NCBI GenBank assembly: GCA_903861145.1
Contig: CAIOTH010000140.1
Coordinates: forward strand, 1 to 53,159
DNA: 53,159 nucleotides
Reading direction: 5' to 3'
Source of the DNA: an uncultured Bacteroidota bacterium
GTDB lineage: Bacteria; Bacteroidota; Bacteroidia; Chitinophagales; LD1
Below the pieces are notes generated by a model. The model did no database searches and was not told the DNA's origin. It saw only the letters and a list, made by a program, of their open reading frames with translations. Both the position numbers and the translations under genes were made by a program. Position 1 is the first letter of the stretch. The number at the start of each line of letters is the position of its first letter. This document shows positions 8,101-16,811 of the stretch, in pieces.

Positions 8101-9674
8101 GTCCTACTGCTACGGGCCTGGGAGCAGGAACTTACACGGTAACAGCTACCGATGCCGGAGGTTGCAGTGTATCAAGCAGCAATACGCTTAGCCAGCCTGG
8201 TGCTATAACTTTTGGAGTCCAAACAATAGTAAATGATAGCTGCCACGGGAGTAGTAATGGTAGTGCCCAGATAACACCATTAGGAGGGGCGGGAGGGCCG
8301 TATACTTATACATGGAATGGCATTGCAGGCGGTAATCCGCAAACAAGCCTTGTGGCAAATACCTACATCGTAATAGTAACCGATGCAAATTCGTGCACCG
8401 CTTCTACCACGGTGGTGGTTAATCAACCTGCGCCAATACAGGATAGCATAGTTATTGAAAATGTTAGGTGCAAGGGTGGTAATGATGGTAGCTTAGTTGT
8501 TTACCCTTATGGTGGTAACCTGCCCTTTACCTATTTATGGGCCAATGGTGCCACTACCCAAAGAGACTCCATGTTAACAGCCCAGGCTTATGCGGTTACC
8601 ATTACTGATAAAACGGGATGCAGTTCGAGCGATGCGGCTAATGTAACTGAGCCGGCTTTGGCATTATCTTTTACACATACTGTAACGCAGGTAAAATGTT
8701 TTGGCGACCGCAATGGAACGATTAGCGTTGTTGCAGCCGGAGGTACCGGGCCTTATGGTTTTTCAGTAACAAAAGATAATAGCAATTTTGATTATGGCAC
8801 CAATGGCGTGGCCGGTGGCCTCGATTCGGGTACGTATTACATACAAGTAAACGATTATAACGGCTGTACCCTTACCGATACTGCATTTGTACCCTCACCT
8901 GTGCGCGATACTTTTAGTATAAGTGTTGACTCCACGTCTTGCTATGGAGCTGCATATACCGATGGCTCTATTTACGTTACTCCGCTTATTGCCAACAACA
9001 TGCCTTACACCTATACCATTGATAACGGGCAGGTGCAGGATACAAACTACTTTGGAAACCTGGCAGCCGGAAGACATGTAATAATTGCAACTAACCAGTT
9101 TGGATGTAAAACAACTTTAGATACTACTGTATATCAGCCGGGCTTGGGTTATGCTACCGTTTTACCAAAAGATACTACGTTGATGTTAGGGCAATCAATA
9201 ACCTTAAAATCGGGCTTCGGGCCGTTCCCAATGTCGGCTATAACAGGTTATAACTGGGTAACCAGCGAGGCCTTAAATTGTGTTGATTGTCCTGATCCAT
9301 TGGTAACTCCTTATAGCCATATTTCGGAATATGTATTGACCATTACTTACAACGAGCATTGCACAGCAAGTGATAGCGCTCGGATTATTGTAATTAATAA
9401 TGCCAAGTTCTTTATTCCTAATTCGTTTACGCCTAATGGTGACGGCAATAACGATATATTCCTGATTTATGGAGAGGATATTAAAACTGTTAAGCTCAGG
9501 GTATTTAACCGTTGGGGTGAGAAGGTTTTTGAAAGTGATAGCCAGTTTAACGGCTGGGATGGAACTTATAAGGGCATGCCACAAAGCCCGGCTGTGTTTA
9601 CTTATGATGCCCAGATTATTTACCTGGACGATACCAAAACCGAGCAGCACGGAAGCATAACACTGATACGTTAA
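5199..9674 (+). CDS. Giant SprB-repeat surface protein with T9SS type B (CHU_C) domain
   Basis: Product of 1491 residues from the ATG at 5199, which gives a clean signal peptide (MKQVLLVV...FAQ); an upstream in-frame start would add 23 residues without a signal. Residues 22-105 are a PKD/Ig-like domain. A second such domain (about 105-380) is interrupted by a ~195-residue module (131-327). A third follows (384-462). Then come 11 SprB-type repeats of about 80 residues (xxCxGxxxGxxxVxxxGGTxPYTYSW ... LxAGxYxVTVTDxxxC ... QP), an Ig-like segment, and the last ~88 residues form the gliding-motility-associated C-terminal domain (FIPNSFTPNGDGNND; VFNRWGEKVF; WDGTYKG). Family knowledge: such proteins leave through T9SS and are surface adhesins, some moved during gliding. 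Followed after 132 bases by a paralogue. Confidence 0.9.
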   Translation: MKQVLLVVCIVALCVFKTFAQCPFVVNAGHDTIICANQSAYLNGTVLPAGNYTYLWTPAGTLSSATIPNPVASPSDTTMYILAVTGGGCTAYDTVNVFVNGTALVVNATATPAIICPKQQVQLNASIVPTVCGLSPACSGTVTSPTVGSGTTAQPGNGTVAPTLFGNYLQSGRNQMLYTAAELTAALGGSCTLNGIAFNISSFNSNAYLLNFTISVTCTNLTSLSTFNNNLTQVLAPSSIQPTAGWNSFGLTNPYNWDGVSNLIVDVCWYDPSTFGNQNNKAQCTTTIFNSMLYAFSTTDLCGTNIAPTVSQLRPNVRFGFCQPNISNYAIVWTPSTGTNAVTSPGIPNPTATPSTSQNYTIAVGSGACIGYKTVNVQVDTSRVSAGADISSCPGSPVVLNATVVGNVIPGVPAFTWTTTPGGTVIGNTQSVTVTPNVNTTYVVAMTGGACTHYDTVNVTLGSLNVVATPTNVKCNGQNNGKIVVTASNGTLPYTYSWSANAATGNIDSALNLAPGSYQVTVTDINACSGTATASITQPAALQNSSIVTTPIKCFGGSTGVITIGPTGGTTPYTYSWTNALPAVPNQTGLAANNYSVTTTDAHGCSVSSTIPMTQPTQITFNTATIQNEKCAGSVSGKITVFPTGGTGAFTYSWSSGGNGQTISNLAVNTYKVTVTDANQCTATVSYAITQPTAITFTAPVIDSTKCFGSSDGDATVNPAGGTIPYTYSWSPGNQTGQQATGLSAQQYSITVTDDSLCTATTTLTIPQPALIHITALVSNISCNGSNDGAIAISGATNAYSPITYSWSNALTTPAITGLSVNTYTVTITDAHACTSSASYNVTQPPALVLNAPTITNILCFGYSTGAIKANASGGTGAFTYSWSNNVTTQTITGVIAGAYNVTVTDARNCTVSALYNVTQPASGPVFGNPTITNLLCNGSSTGSITVSVSGGTPNYTYAWSQDQQLNSPTATGLGAGTYTVTATDAGGCSVSSSNTLSQPGAITFGVQTIVNDSCHGSSNGSAQITPLGGAGGPYTYTWNGIAGGNPQTSLVANTYIVIVTDANSCTASTTVVVNQPAPIQDSIVIENVRCKGGNDGSLVVYPYGGNLPFTYLWANGATTQRDSMLTAQAYAVTITDKTGCSSSDAANVTEPALALSFTHTVTQVKCFGDRNGTISVVAAGGTGPYGFSVTKDNSNFDYGTNGVAGGLDSGTYYIQVNDYNGCTLTDTAFVPSPVRDTFSISVDSTSCYGAAYTDGSIYVTPLIANNMPYTYTIDNGQVQDTNYFGNLAAGRHVIIATNQFGCKTTLDTTVYQPGLGYATVLPKDTTLMLGQSITLKSGFGPFPMSAITGYNWVTSEALNCVDCPDPLVTPYSHISEYVLTITYNEHCTASDSARIIVINNAKFFIPNSFTPNGDGNNDIFLIYGEDIKTVKLRVFNRWGEKVFESDSQFNGWDGTYKGMPQSPAVFTYDAQIIYLDDTKTEQHGSITLIR

Positions 9675-9806
9675 TTGCTGTATAAGATTGATTTTTAGCA
9701 CTAAGACGAGGTGCAGATGCAACTTTTAAGGATTGAACGGCCTCTTTAAATAAAGAATTGTGTTTTATAGAAATTGAAATTATATTCGACCCGCTATAAC
9801 GTTTAA

Positions 9807-12800
9807 ATGAGAAAACTTTACATCCCCATTACACTTTTTCTGGCTCTATTCTCATCTGCCGTATTTGCACAAATAAACCTGACCCCGAATGCCAGCGGCG
9901 CTCAACTTGCCCAAATCATGTCGGGCCCGGGAGTTATTATTTCGAATGTGGTACTTAACTGCCCCAACGGTGCTGCCGGAAGTTTTACCTGTAACAACTG
10001 TAGCTTAAACATGGACTCGGGGATTGTGCTTACCACCGGAAAAGTGGCCAATATTGCAGGGCCTAATAATCAAAACCAGGTTAGCTATGCATGGGGCTCG
10101 GCCGGCGACCAGGACCTTGCTAACCTAATTGGCGCACCCGTAACACAGTTGCATGACGCCTGCGTACTTGAGTTTGATTTAACGGCGCAAAGCGATAGCG
10201 TGCAGTTTAAATACATTTTTGGCTCGGATGAATATCCTGAATTTGTGTGCAGCACATTTAATGACGTGTTTGCGTTTTTTATTAGTGGCCCTGGAATTGT
10301 GGGTTTACAAAACCTTGCACTTATTCCCGGAACTGCCATACCGGTATCAATAAACTCGGTTAATCCCGGAACACCAGGGGGATTCAGCGGAGGGGGCTCC
10401 TGCAACGGAGCAAATCAATCTCTTACCTATTCGCAATATTATGTAAATAATGGTGACGGCACTATTGCATCGCAACCCTATTACAGCAATCCTTACTATA
10501 TACAATATGATGGATTTACCAAAACATTGGTAGCAGCAGTTGGGGGGTTGATTGCCTGCCAGACTTATCATTTAAAGCTCGCAGTTTCGGATGTATCGGA
10601 TGGTGCAATCGATTCAGGTGTATTTATTGAGGCCAATAGCCTTAGTTCGAACCTTGTAACTTTTGATACCACCGGTACTGCTATACCGGGTTTAGATAGC
10701 GCTATAAGGGGCTGTGTAGATGGTATTTTTACTTTGCAATTTCAAAAACCGGTATCGGTTGCTACTACCGTAAATTATACAACAGGAGGAACGGCTGTTA
10801 ACGGAACTGATTATACTAATATATCAGGCACTGTGCAGTTTGCTGCGGGTGATAGCATGGGACATGTTGTAATTCATCCTATTGGTGCGGCAACACAAAC
10901 CCAAACGGTTAAGTTATACTTAACCAGCGGTTGTGGAACTGTTTATGATAGCACCACCCTATATATAATAGCTCCGCCGCAATTAGTGGTTGGGCCCGAT
11001 ACAACTGTTTGCCCCGGCGATTCAGTAAGGTTGCATGCTACGCCGGGTGCTACTCTTTATGCATGGAGCCCGGGAACGGCTATATCGTCTACCAGCATAA
11101 GTAATCCTTATGTATTCCCTACAACTACCACTGTTTATACCTGTACGGCCACTGCCATTGGCTGTGCCTCGTCGGCTTCGGTTACAATCACTGTTTATAG
11201 CACCCCGCCCTTTAGCGTAAGCGCGGGGCCTGATATTGTGGCCTGCGGTGGAGGAACGGCGCAATTAAATGCAACAGTTACGGGGACGCCTCTTAGTGGG
11301 CATCCGTTTACATATAACTGGACGCCTTCAACAAACCTTTCAAACGCCAGTATAGCTAACCCGGTTGATTTATCGGCTAGTACTAATACCTATATCGTTT
11401 TTGTTACCAGCGGACATTGCAGCGCAAGTGATACTATTAATGTGACCGTTGATAGCGTGAGCGAAACTATGAGTTCGACCATGACGAAGTGCTCGTATTC
11501 GACAGATGGAACTGCTACGGCAACACCTGTAACCGGCGTTGCCCCGTTTGGCTATAGCTGGACTAGTGGAGCCAATACCATAACGGCCACAGCCCTCTCG
11601 CCAGGCTTATACTATGTAACTATTACCGATAATAAAAACTGTAAAGAAATTGATACTATTTCTGTATACGCACCAGCGCCTATAGTTTTTGGTGCACCAA
11701 CTATAGTAAGTGTATCATGCCCGGGAGGAAGCAATGGTAGTGCTACAATAACTGCAACCGGTGGCACCGGGGTAATAACTTACAGCTGGAGTTCAGGTAG
11801 TGTTACATCAACAGCTTCGAACCTTACTGCCGGCCCTTATACGGTAACCGCCACTGATGCTAATTTATGCACGGCGACGACAACGGTAACGGTATCAACT
11901 CTTCCATCGGTAACTACCACTATAACCATAACAAATGTCTCGTGCTTTGGTGGGTCGGATGGAACAGCCACAGCGAATGCGAACGGCGGAACTGCTCCGT
12001 ATTTATACTCATGGAGTAATACCTTAACCACAAATCCTATAACAGCCCTCGGCATTGGACCATACTCGGTTACAGTAACTGATAACGGCGGTTGTACAGT
12101 TAGTGCAACTTCGAATATTACGCAACCTGTTACCTTATCGGTAAGCGAGGTTTCGACCAATGTTTCGTGCTTTAACGGTGCTGACGGAACTATTACATTA
12201 ACTATTACTGGCGGTACTACTCCTTACAGCTTTTTATGGACCGATGCGAGCCAACAACAAGATCGCAACAGCCTGGCAGTTGGATATTATAAAGTTACCG
12301 TAACCGATGCGCATAGCTGCACAGATACTACATCGGCAACACTTACCCAGCCTACGGTATTAGTGCTTACCACAACGGTTGTAAACGCTACATGTTACGG
12401 CGCAAGTAACGGTTCGATTGACCTGAGTGTTACGGGTGGAACTCCGCCTTATTCATACAACTGGGGTATTGGTATTTTCAGCCAAAACGCAACTAACATA
12501 CCTGCTGATTATTATTACCCTTCGGTTACCGATAATGCGGGCTGTGTGGTTGATACTTCAATCCATCTTACTTCACCCGGGAAGATTGTGTTTAACGGTT
12601 CAACCACCACTGATGTTAGTTGTTTCGGTGGTTCAGATGGAACCATACAGGTAAACCCAACAAATGGAGTTGGCAACTTTACATTTACCTGGAACGGTGT
12701 ACCTGGTAATAATCCTGATAGTAACCTGATAGCCAGTACTTATAATGTAATTGCAACTGATGGCAATACATGTACTGCATCAACTGCGGTAACGGTTAAC

Positions 12801-14051
12801 CAACCCCCGCAATTGGGTGTTACTATTAACGGTCAAAACGCGCTGTGCTTTGGTGGGGCAGATGGAAATGCAACGGATGTTGTTACCGGTGGAACCCAAC
12901 CTTACAGTTATTTGTGGAATGACGGACAAAATAAGGTTACAGCTGTATCACTTGTCCCGGGCATATATCAAAGCACTGTTACAGATAATAACCACTGCAC
13001 AGCCAGTGCTATGGTTACTATTACTGCACCAAACAAAATAATTTTTACTATTGATTCAACACCGGTAAAATGTATTGGCAGTAAAGACGGCACGTTAACC
13101 CTTAACGTATTATCAGGGGGTGTTCCACCATATACTTATGCTGCAACGCAGAACCCTTCTACTTTTATAACAACCACCGACTCGATGATATTAGGACTTG
13201 GTACAGGTTATTACTTAGTACAGGTTTCGGATAATAACGGATGTATTATGGAGGATTCCGCTTTTGTGCCTAATGCCATACCTGATGCATTTAATATTAC
13301 TACAGATTCAACATCATGCTTTGGGCCGCAATACACTGATGGGGCAATACATGTTACCGGCCTTGTTCCTCAAAATTCGCCTTTCCAATATTCGGTTGAT
13401 GCAAGTGCGCTACAGTTTTCGAGCGATTTCTTTAACCTGGCAGCGGGTTCGCATAATATAAGCATTACTAATGTTAATGGCTGCGTAACCGATACATCGG
13501 CGGTGATAGGCGCACCTATACAAGGGATTGCTGAAGTTTACCCCGTTGATACCACGATACAATTAGGTGAAACGATACAGTTATTTTCGGCTTTAATCAA
13601 CTATCAATCATCGGCAATTACTTCGTATAACTGGGTGCCATCAACCGGTTTAAGTTGTGTTGATTGCCCTGCACCTGTTGTAAGCATTTACAACCATATC
13701 AATACTTATACGCTTACTATTACTTATAATAACGGATGCATAGCAAGTGCGCAGAGCAGGGTTATTGTAATAGGCACTCCACCGGTATATATACCGAATA
13801 CATTTACTCCGAATGGCGATGGTAACAATGACGTGTTCTTAATATATGGTGAGAACATAAAGACTGTTGGCCTGAAGGTATTTAACCGCTGGGGCGAAAA
13901 AGTATTTGACTCGGAAAACCAGTTTTTAGGTTGGGATGGAAATTACAAAGGCATGCCACAAATGCCGGGTGTATATGTTTATGAAGCGCAAATAACCTTC
14001 CTGGATAATACGCAAACATTGCGGACCGGTAGTATTACTTTGCTTAAGTAG
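9807..14051 (+). CDS. Giant SprB-repeat surface protein with choice-of-anchor, Calx-beta-like and CHU_C domains
   Basis: Product of 1414 residues with a signal peptide (MRKLYIPIT...FAQ). Residues about 20-285 match the choice-of-anchor L type domain (NMDSGIVLTTG, FDLTAQSDSVQFKYIFGSDEYPEFV, FNDVFAFFISGPG). About 300-390 is Calx-beta-like (NYTTGGTAVNGTDYT-ISGTVQFAAGDS). Two PKD/Ig-like domains follow (395-555), then nine SprB-type repeats, an Ig-like segment and a CHU_C sorting domain (IPNTFTPNGDGNND, VFNRWGEKVFDSENQF). The final ~370 residues are collinear and very similar to those of the neighbouring 5199-9674 protein, while the N-termini are unrelated, so the pair shares an export/stalk end with different heads. 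Likely an adhesin; ligand unknown. Its stop is 16 bases from the stop of the convergent gene at 14068. Confidence 0.9.
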   Translation: MRKLYIPITLFLALFSSAVFAQINLTPNASGAQLAQIMSGPGVIISNVVLNCPNGAAGSFTCNNCSLNMDSGIVLTTGKVANIAGPNNQNQVSYAWGSAGDQDLANLIGAPVTQLHDACVLEFDLTAQSDSVQFKYIFGSDEYPEFVCSTFNDVFAFFISGPGIVGLQNLALIPGTAIPVSINSVNPGTPGGFSGGGSCNGANQSLTYSQYYVNNGDGTIASQPYYSNPYYIQYDGFTKTLVAAVGGLIACQTYHLKLAVSDVSDGAIDSGVFIEANSLSSNLVTFDTTGTAIPGLDSAIRGCVDGIFTLQFQKPVSVATTVNYTTGGTAVNGTDYTNISGTVQFAAGDSMGHVVIHPIGAATQTQTVKLYLTSGCGTVYDSTTLYIIAPPQLVVGPDTTVCPGDSVRLHATPGATLYAWSPGTAISSTSISNPYVFPTTTTVYTCTATAIGCASSASVTITVYSTPPFSVSAGPDIVACGGGTAQLNATVTGTPLSGHPFTYNWTPSTNLSNASIANPVDLSASTNTYIVFVTSGHCSASDTINVTVDSVSETMSSTMTKCSYSTDGTATATPVTGVAPFGYSWTSGANTITATALSPGLYYVTITDNKNCKEIDTISVYAPAPIVFGAPTIVSVSCPGGSNGSATITATGGTGVITYSWSSGSVTSTASNLTAGPYTVTATDANLCTATTTVTVSTLPSVTTTITITNVSCFGGSDGTATANANGGTAPYLYSWSNTLTTNPITALGIGPYSVTVTDNGGCTVSATSNITQPVTLSVSEVSTNVSCFNGADGTITLTITGGTTPYSFLWTDASQQQDRNSLAVGYYKVTVTDAHSCTDTTSATLTQPTVLVLTTTVVNATCYGASNGSIDLSVTGGTPPYSYNWGIGIFSQNATNIPADYYYPSVTDNAGCVVDTSIHLTSPGKIVFNGSTTTDVSCFGGSDGTIQVNPTNGVGNFTFTWNGVPGNNPDSNLIASTYNVIATDGNTCTASTAVTVNQPPQLGVTINGQNALCFGGADGNATDVVTGGTQPYSYLWNDGQNKVTAVSLVPGIYQSTVTDNNHCTASAMVTITAPNKIIFTIDSTPVKCIGSKDGTLTLNVLSGGVPPYTYAATQNPSTFITTTDSMILGLGTGYYLVQVSDNNGCIMEDSAFVPNAIPDAFNITTDSTSCFGPQYTDGAIHVTGLVPQNSPFQYSVDASALQFSSDFFNLAAGSHNISITNVNGCVTDTSAVIGAPIQGIAEVYPVDTTIQLGETIQLFSALINYQSSAITSYNWVPSTGLSCVDCPAPVVSIYNHINTYTLTITYNNGCIASAQSRVIVIGTPPVYIPNTFTPNGDGNNDVFLIYGENIKTVGLKVFNRWGEKVFDSENQFLGWDGNYKGMPQMPGVYVYEAQITFLDNTQTLRTGSITLLK

Positions 14052-14067
14052 ATTTGGTTTTCCTCTT

Positions 14068-14559
14068 TTACTCAAACGATAGTCCGGCGAGTTCTGATTT
14101 ATTGGCATCAACATTAAGCAAAATCCAGCGCTCGAGAGATTGAATGCTTTTGATGTAATCGGGCATGTTTTGGGCGTAGTTAACGTAGACCAGAAAGTCG
14201 TAATAGTTGGCATCGGGATGTTTAGCTTTCCAGGGAATATAAAAAGCCTTCTGCCATTTTTTCATATACGCAAGGCAATCAGAATAACTGGCGAAACCGA
14301 TATAGCCGCTATCCAACCTAAAACCAAAAAGGTTGTTCATTGTGAGGCTACAATCTTTACACTCCAACCAACCGGTTTCTACAATAGCGGTAGCTAATAC
14401 TGTTTCGGGATTTGTAATTTGATAGGATTTGAGTGAATCATACAGCTGCTGCACTTTTACCATTCGGTTTTGCTGACCAGCGGCACTAATTCCAATTATC
14501 AACAACGGCAAAAAACATAGCATATGTTTTATAAATACCTTGGGGAATATATTTTTCAT
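14068..14559 (-). CDS. Secreted glucosaminidase-fold (lysozyme-like) protein
   Basis: Product of 163 residues: a signal peptide (residues 1-28, ending ISAAGQQ) and one lysozyme-like domain of the PF01832 glucosaminidase type. The family signature is visible in LATAIVETGWLECKDCSLTMNNLFGFR, where the Glu of VETGW is the expected catalytic acid and NNLFG is the conserved follow-up. The tail YVNYAQNMPDYIKSIQSLE fits the domain's final helix. No cell-wall-binding domain (LysM, SPOR) is present, so it is a minimal periplasmic or exported peptidoglycan hydrolase. Two Cys (ECKDC) may form a disulfide. Single gene. Confidence 0.75.
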   Translation of the reverse strand: MKNIFPKVFIKHMLCFLPLLIIGISAAGQQNRMVKVQQLYDSLKSYQITNPETVLATAIVETGWLECKDCSLTMNNLFGFRLDSGYIGFASYSDCLAYMKKWQKAFYIPWKAKHPDANYYDFLVYVNYAQNMPDYIKSIQSLERWILLNVDANKSELAGLSFE

Positions 14560-14777
14560 AATGGCTCGTTTAATCTATTATCCCTTAATAATCAAACGAT
14601 ATGCCACCTAATATCTTAATGTAGGCTATAATATAAGAGTGATTTATATGTCAAAAAGCAGTGAAAACGTTCATAATCGAAGTAACCCGATTACCAAAGT
14701 CTTTGCAGAGGTAACAGACGGGGAACCGATAAGTTTAGCTTTGAATTGCGATTGGGGATTTAATACCCCTATTTAGC

Positions 14778-16697
14778 CTAAGGAGTTTTCTTAATTAAGC
14801 CGGTGGCGTTCCAAACAAATACAAGCACCACGATAACTGCAGCCTGGGCAAGGCAGGTTTCGATGGTAGGGAAAAGGCCAATGAGTTCAAGCCGCATTAC
14901 ATGCAGGCCATGGATTGGGGCATAGCCGGTTTCCTGCAATGAATGAATGCCCTTTCCGGCTAATACTACCGCCAAAAGGCTCATTACAGCTGAAGAAACT
15001 TTAAAAAGCTGAGGAATAGGCAGTTTTGCCGAAAACCTAAGTAGAATAATGGCTAATACTATCACTATTACGAAGGCAATTACAACCCCCAGCACAATGG
15101 CGTTGCTTTGCTTACCTGCCGCCTCGATGTTGAGTGCGGAAAGAAACAGTACAGATTCAAAAACTTCGCGGAACACAACGAAGAAGGAAAGGCCGGCCAG
15201 GCCAATCATGCTTTCGCTTTTAACGGCACCTTTCATTTTAGTGGTTACGTAGTCTTTCCACTTGCCAATTTCGCTTTTACCATGTAGCCAAAAGCCCACA
15301 TATAACAACATAAACACGGCGAAGATGGAGATAACGCCCTCCATCAATTCCATGTGCTCAACCTGATTGCTGATAATATGGCCGCTTACCATCCAAATAA
15401 CAGAGCCTGCTAATATGGCCAGTACCCACCCGGCATGAACCCAGGCTGCTGCGTTTTTAAGTTCGGCGGCTTTGAGGACGGAAAGAATAACCATGATAAC
15501 CAGAAATGCCTCTAAGCCCTCGCGCAACAGAATGGACATAGCCATGAGTAAAGCAAGAATGAACGAGTACTCCTTTTTATCAATCAACTTACTTGCAATA
15601 ACGATTGATTTTTTAGCCGATATTAATGAGTCGTGCACTTCGATAGCTGGCTGATGTTGCTCCATCATATGGCTTAAGTGGTGCATTTGCTCTTCCAACG
15701 AACTCATCAGTTGAGGGTCGTTTGATTTTAACTGCATCTCCAGCGGTTCAATGCCTTCGAGATAAGCAAGTGTTGAAAGTTGGGCGGCCTCGGTAAACTT
15801 GCCCTGGTTATATAGGTCCATGGCACCATCGAGATATTTGATGGCCGTTGTTATAAAGTCGCTACTGTGGTGTATTGGTTGGTTTAAACGAATGGCCGCA
15901 AGCAACAAACGGGCCTTCGCACTATCAGTAACATTATACTGCTTTAAGAACTCGACATCAGAAGTAGTAGACACTTTCTCCACTGAAAGCGAATCAAGCA
16001 AATTTCTCGTTCCTTCCTCTTTAAAACGAGGGTCGTTTTTGTATTCCTGATAACGTAGCGACAGCACGTAAAAAGCCACATCCCATACCTGGTTATCATC
16101 TAAAGTGGGGTGGGCTTTCATGCCGGTACCTTCAACCCCTAACCTTACGGTATTAAAGACAAAAAATGCCGAAAGCGGCCTTATCTTTTCGTCATCCTGC
16201 AAATTGCGGGGAGGAGGGTTTAATCCTTTGCCTTCGGGGCCATTGCCAATGCCGTTTGCGCCATGGCATTTTACACATTCGGTTTTATATACAATTTTAC
16301 CATTGGCCAAACTGGGATATACCGAAGGTGTAATTTTGAGGCCGGAAGCGGTTATTACCTTATCTCTTATTTGAATAGCCAGAGGTGACACTACTTCAAA
16401 AGGTGCATTTTGTTGGATAAGGCTATCTAAGTGATAAACCATGGCACTTATAGTGATAGAATCCACTTGACTCCATGTGGGGGCAATTTCTTTAAGGTCG
16501 CGGATAGTGGACTGGCCAAAATCCTTCATTTCTTTAAACTCGCTTTGGCTGATAACTTTGCCGTCTTTAACAGCGCCGGCGTAATCCTGGCTTAAATAGT
16601 TGAGGGTGTGGACTAAAACCCGGGACGATTCGCCGCTATCGGCGGTACATAATTGGCTTGCTATAAGCAGAATAAGAGCTGAGAAAAAGCGTTTCAC
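14778..16697 (-). CDS. Cytochrome c-FTR1 iron permease fusion
   Basis: Product of 639 residues starting at GTG (no other start precedes the signal peptide MKRFFSALILL). Residues about 22-125 are a helical extracytoplasmic domain; 125-220 a mono-heme cytochrome c domain with CVKCH at 141-145 and a probable axial Met at 193 (GTGMKAHP); 240-370 another helical region with LEGIEPLE; 380-639 the FTR1/EfeU-type permease with about seven membrane helices and both iron-binding motifs REGLE (392-396) and REVFE (510-514). FTR1 permeases import iron coupled to oxidation of Fe(II); here the heme domain may replace the separate oxidase as electron acceptor (inference). A promoter with an operator-like palindrome lies directly upstream (16724-16754). 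Confidence 0.9.
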   Translation of the reverse strand: MKRFFSALILLIASQLCTADSGESSRVLVHTLNYLSQDYAGAVKDGKVISQSEFKEMKDFGQSTIRDLKEIAPTWSQVDSITISAMVYHLDSLIQQNAPFEVVSPLAIQIRDKVITASGLKITPSVYPSLANGKIVYKTECVKCHGANGIGNGPEGKGLNPPPRNLQDDEKIRPLSAFFVFNTVRLGVEGTGMKAHPTLDDNQVWDVAFYVLSLRYQEYKNDPRFKEEGTRNLLDSLSVEKVSTTSDVEFLKQYNVTDSAKARLLLAAIRLNQPIHHSSDFITTAIKYLDGAMDLYNQGKFTEAAQLSTLAYLEGIEPLEMQLKSNDPQLMSSLEEQMHHLSHMMEQHQPAIEVHDSLISAKKSIVIASKLIDKKEYSFILALLMAMSILLREGLEAFLVIMVILSVLKAAELKNAAAWVHAGWVLAILAGSVIWMVSGHIISNQVEHMELMEGVISIFAVFMLLYVGFWLHGKSEIGKWKDYVTTKMKGAVKSESMIGLAGLSFFVVFREVFESVLFLSALNIEAAGKQSNAIVLGVVIAFVIVIVLAIILLRFSAKLPIPQLFKVSSAVMSLLAVVLAGKGIHSLQETGYAPIHGLHVMRLELIGLFPTIETCLAQAAVIVVLVFVWNATGLIKKTP

Positions 16698-16723
16698 GTG
16701 TTGGTTTTAGCCAGAAATCTGTA

Positions 16724-16740
16724 TTTAGAACAATTCTAAA
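16724..16740. promoter_or_regulatory. Operator-like palindrome at the FTR1 start site
   Basis: TTTAGAA-CAA-TTCTAAA, perfect 7-bp arms around a 3-base centre, 27 bases upstream of the GTG of the iron permease and overlapping the predicted transcription start (the -7 box is at 16747-16754 on the minus strand). Position and shape fit a repressor operator; since the gene is an iron importer, a metal-responsive Fur- or DtxR-type regulator is the natural candidate (inference). Confidence 0.55.
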
Positions 16741-16746
16741 CAAGGG

Positions 16747-16754
16747 CGAAAGTA
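16747..16754 (-). promoter_or_regulatory. -7 box of the FTR1 gene
   Basis: On the minus strand this reads TACTTTCG followed by CCC, a one-base variant of TAnnTTTG; the same TTTCGC form recurs upstream of the TonB receptor (32789-32797) and dihydroorotase (19365-19372). I see no clear -33 TTTG. Confidence 0.5.
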
Positions 16755-16811
16755 ACAGGTTCGGTGGTTTTTTCCACTGATTTTTGTCAGAAAAAATAAA
16801 TGATTTGTCAT

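Noticed and set aside
6591-9100. Regular DNA-level repetition considered as CRISPR or satellite
   Set aside because: It is the coding trace of ~80-residue SprB-type protein repeats; units diverge and there are no constant repeats with unique spacers.
9273-9722. 149-codon minus-strand reading frame
   Set aside because: Antisense to the conserved CHU_C domain of the first SprB protein and its 3' end; no family features.
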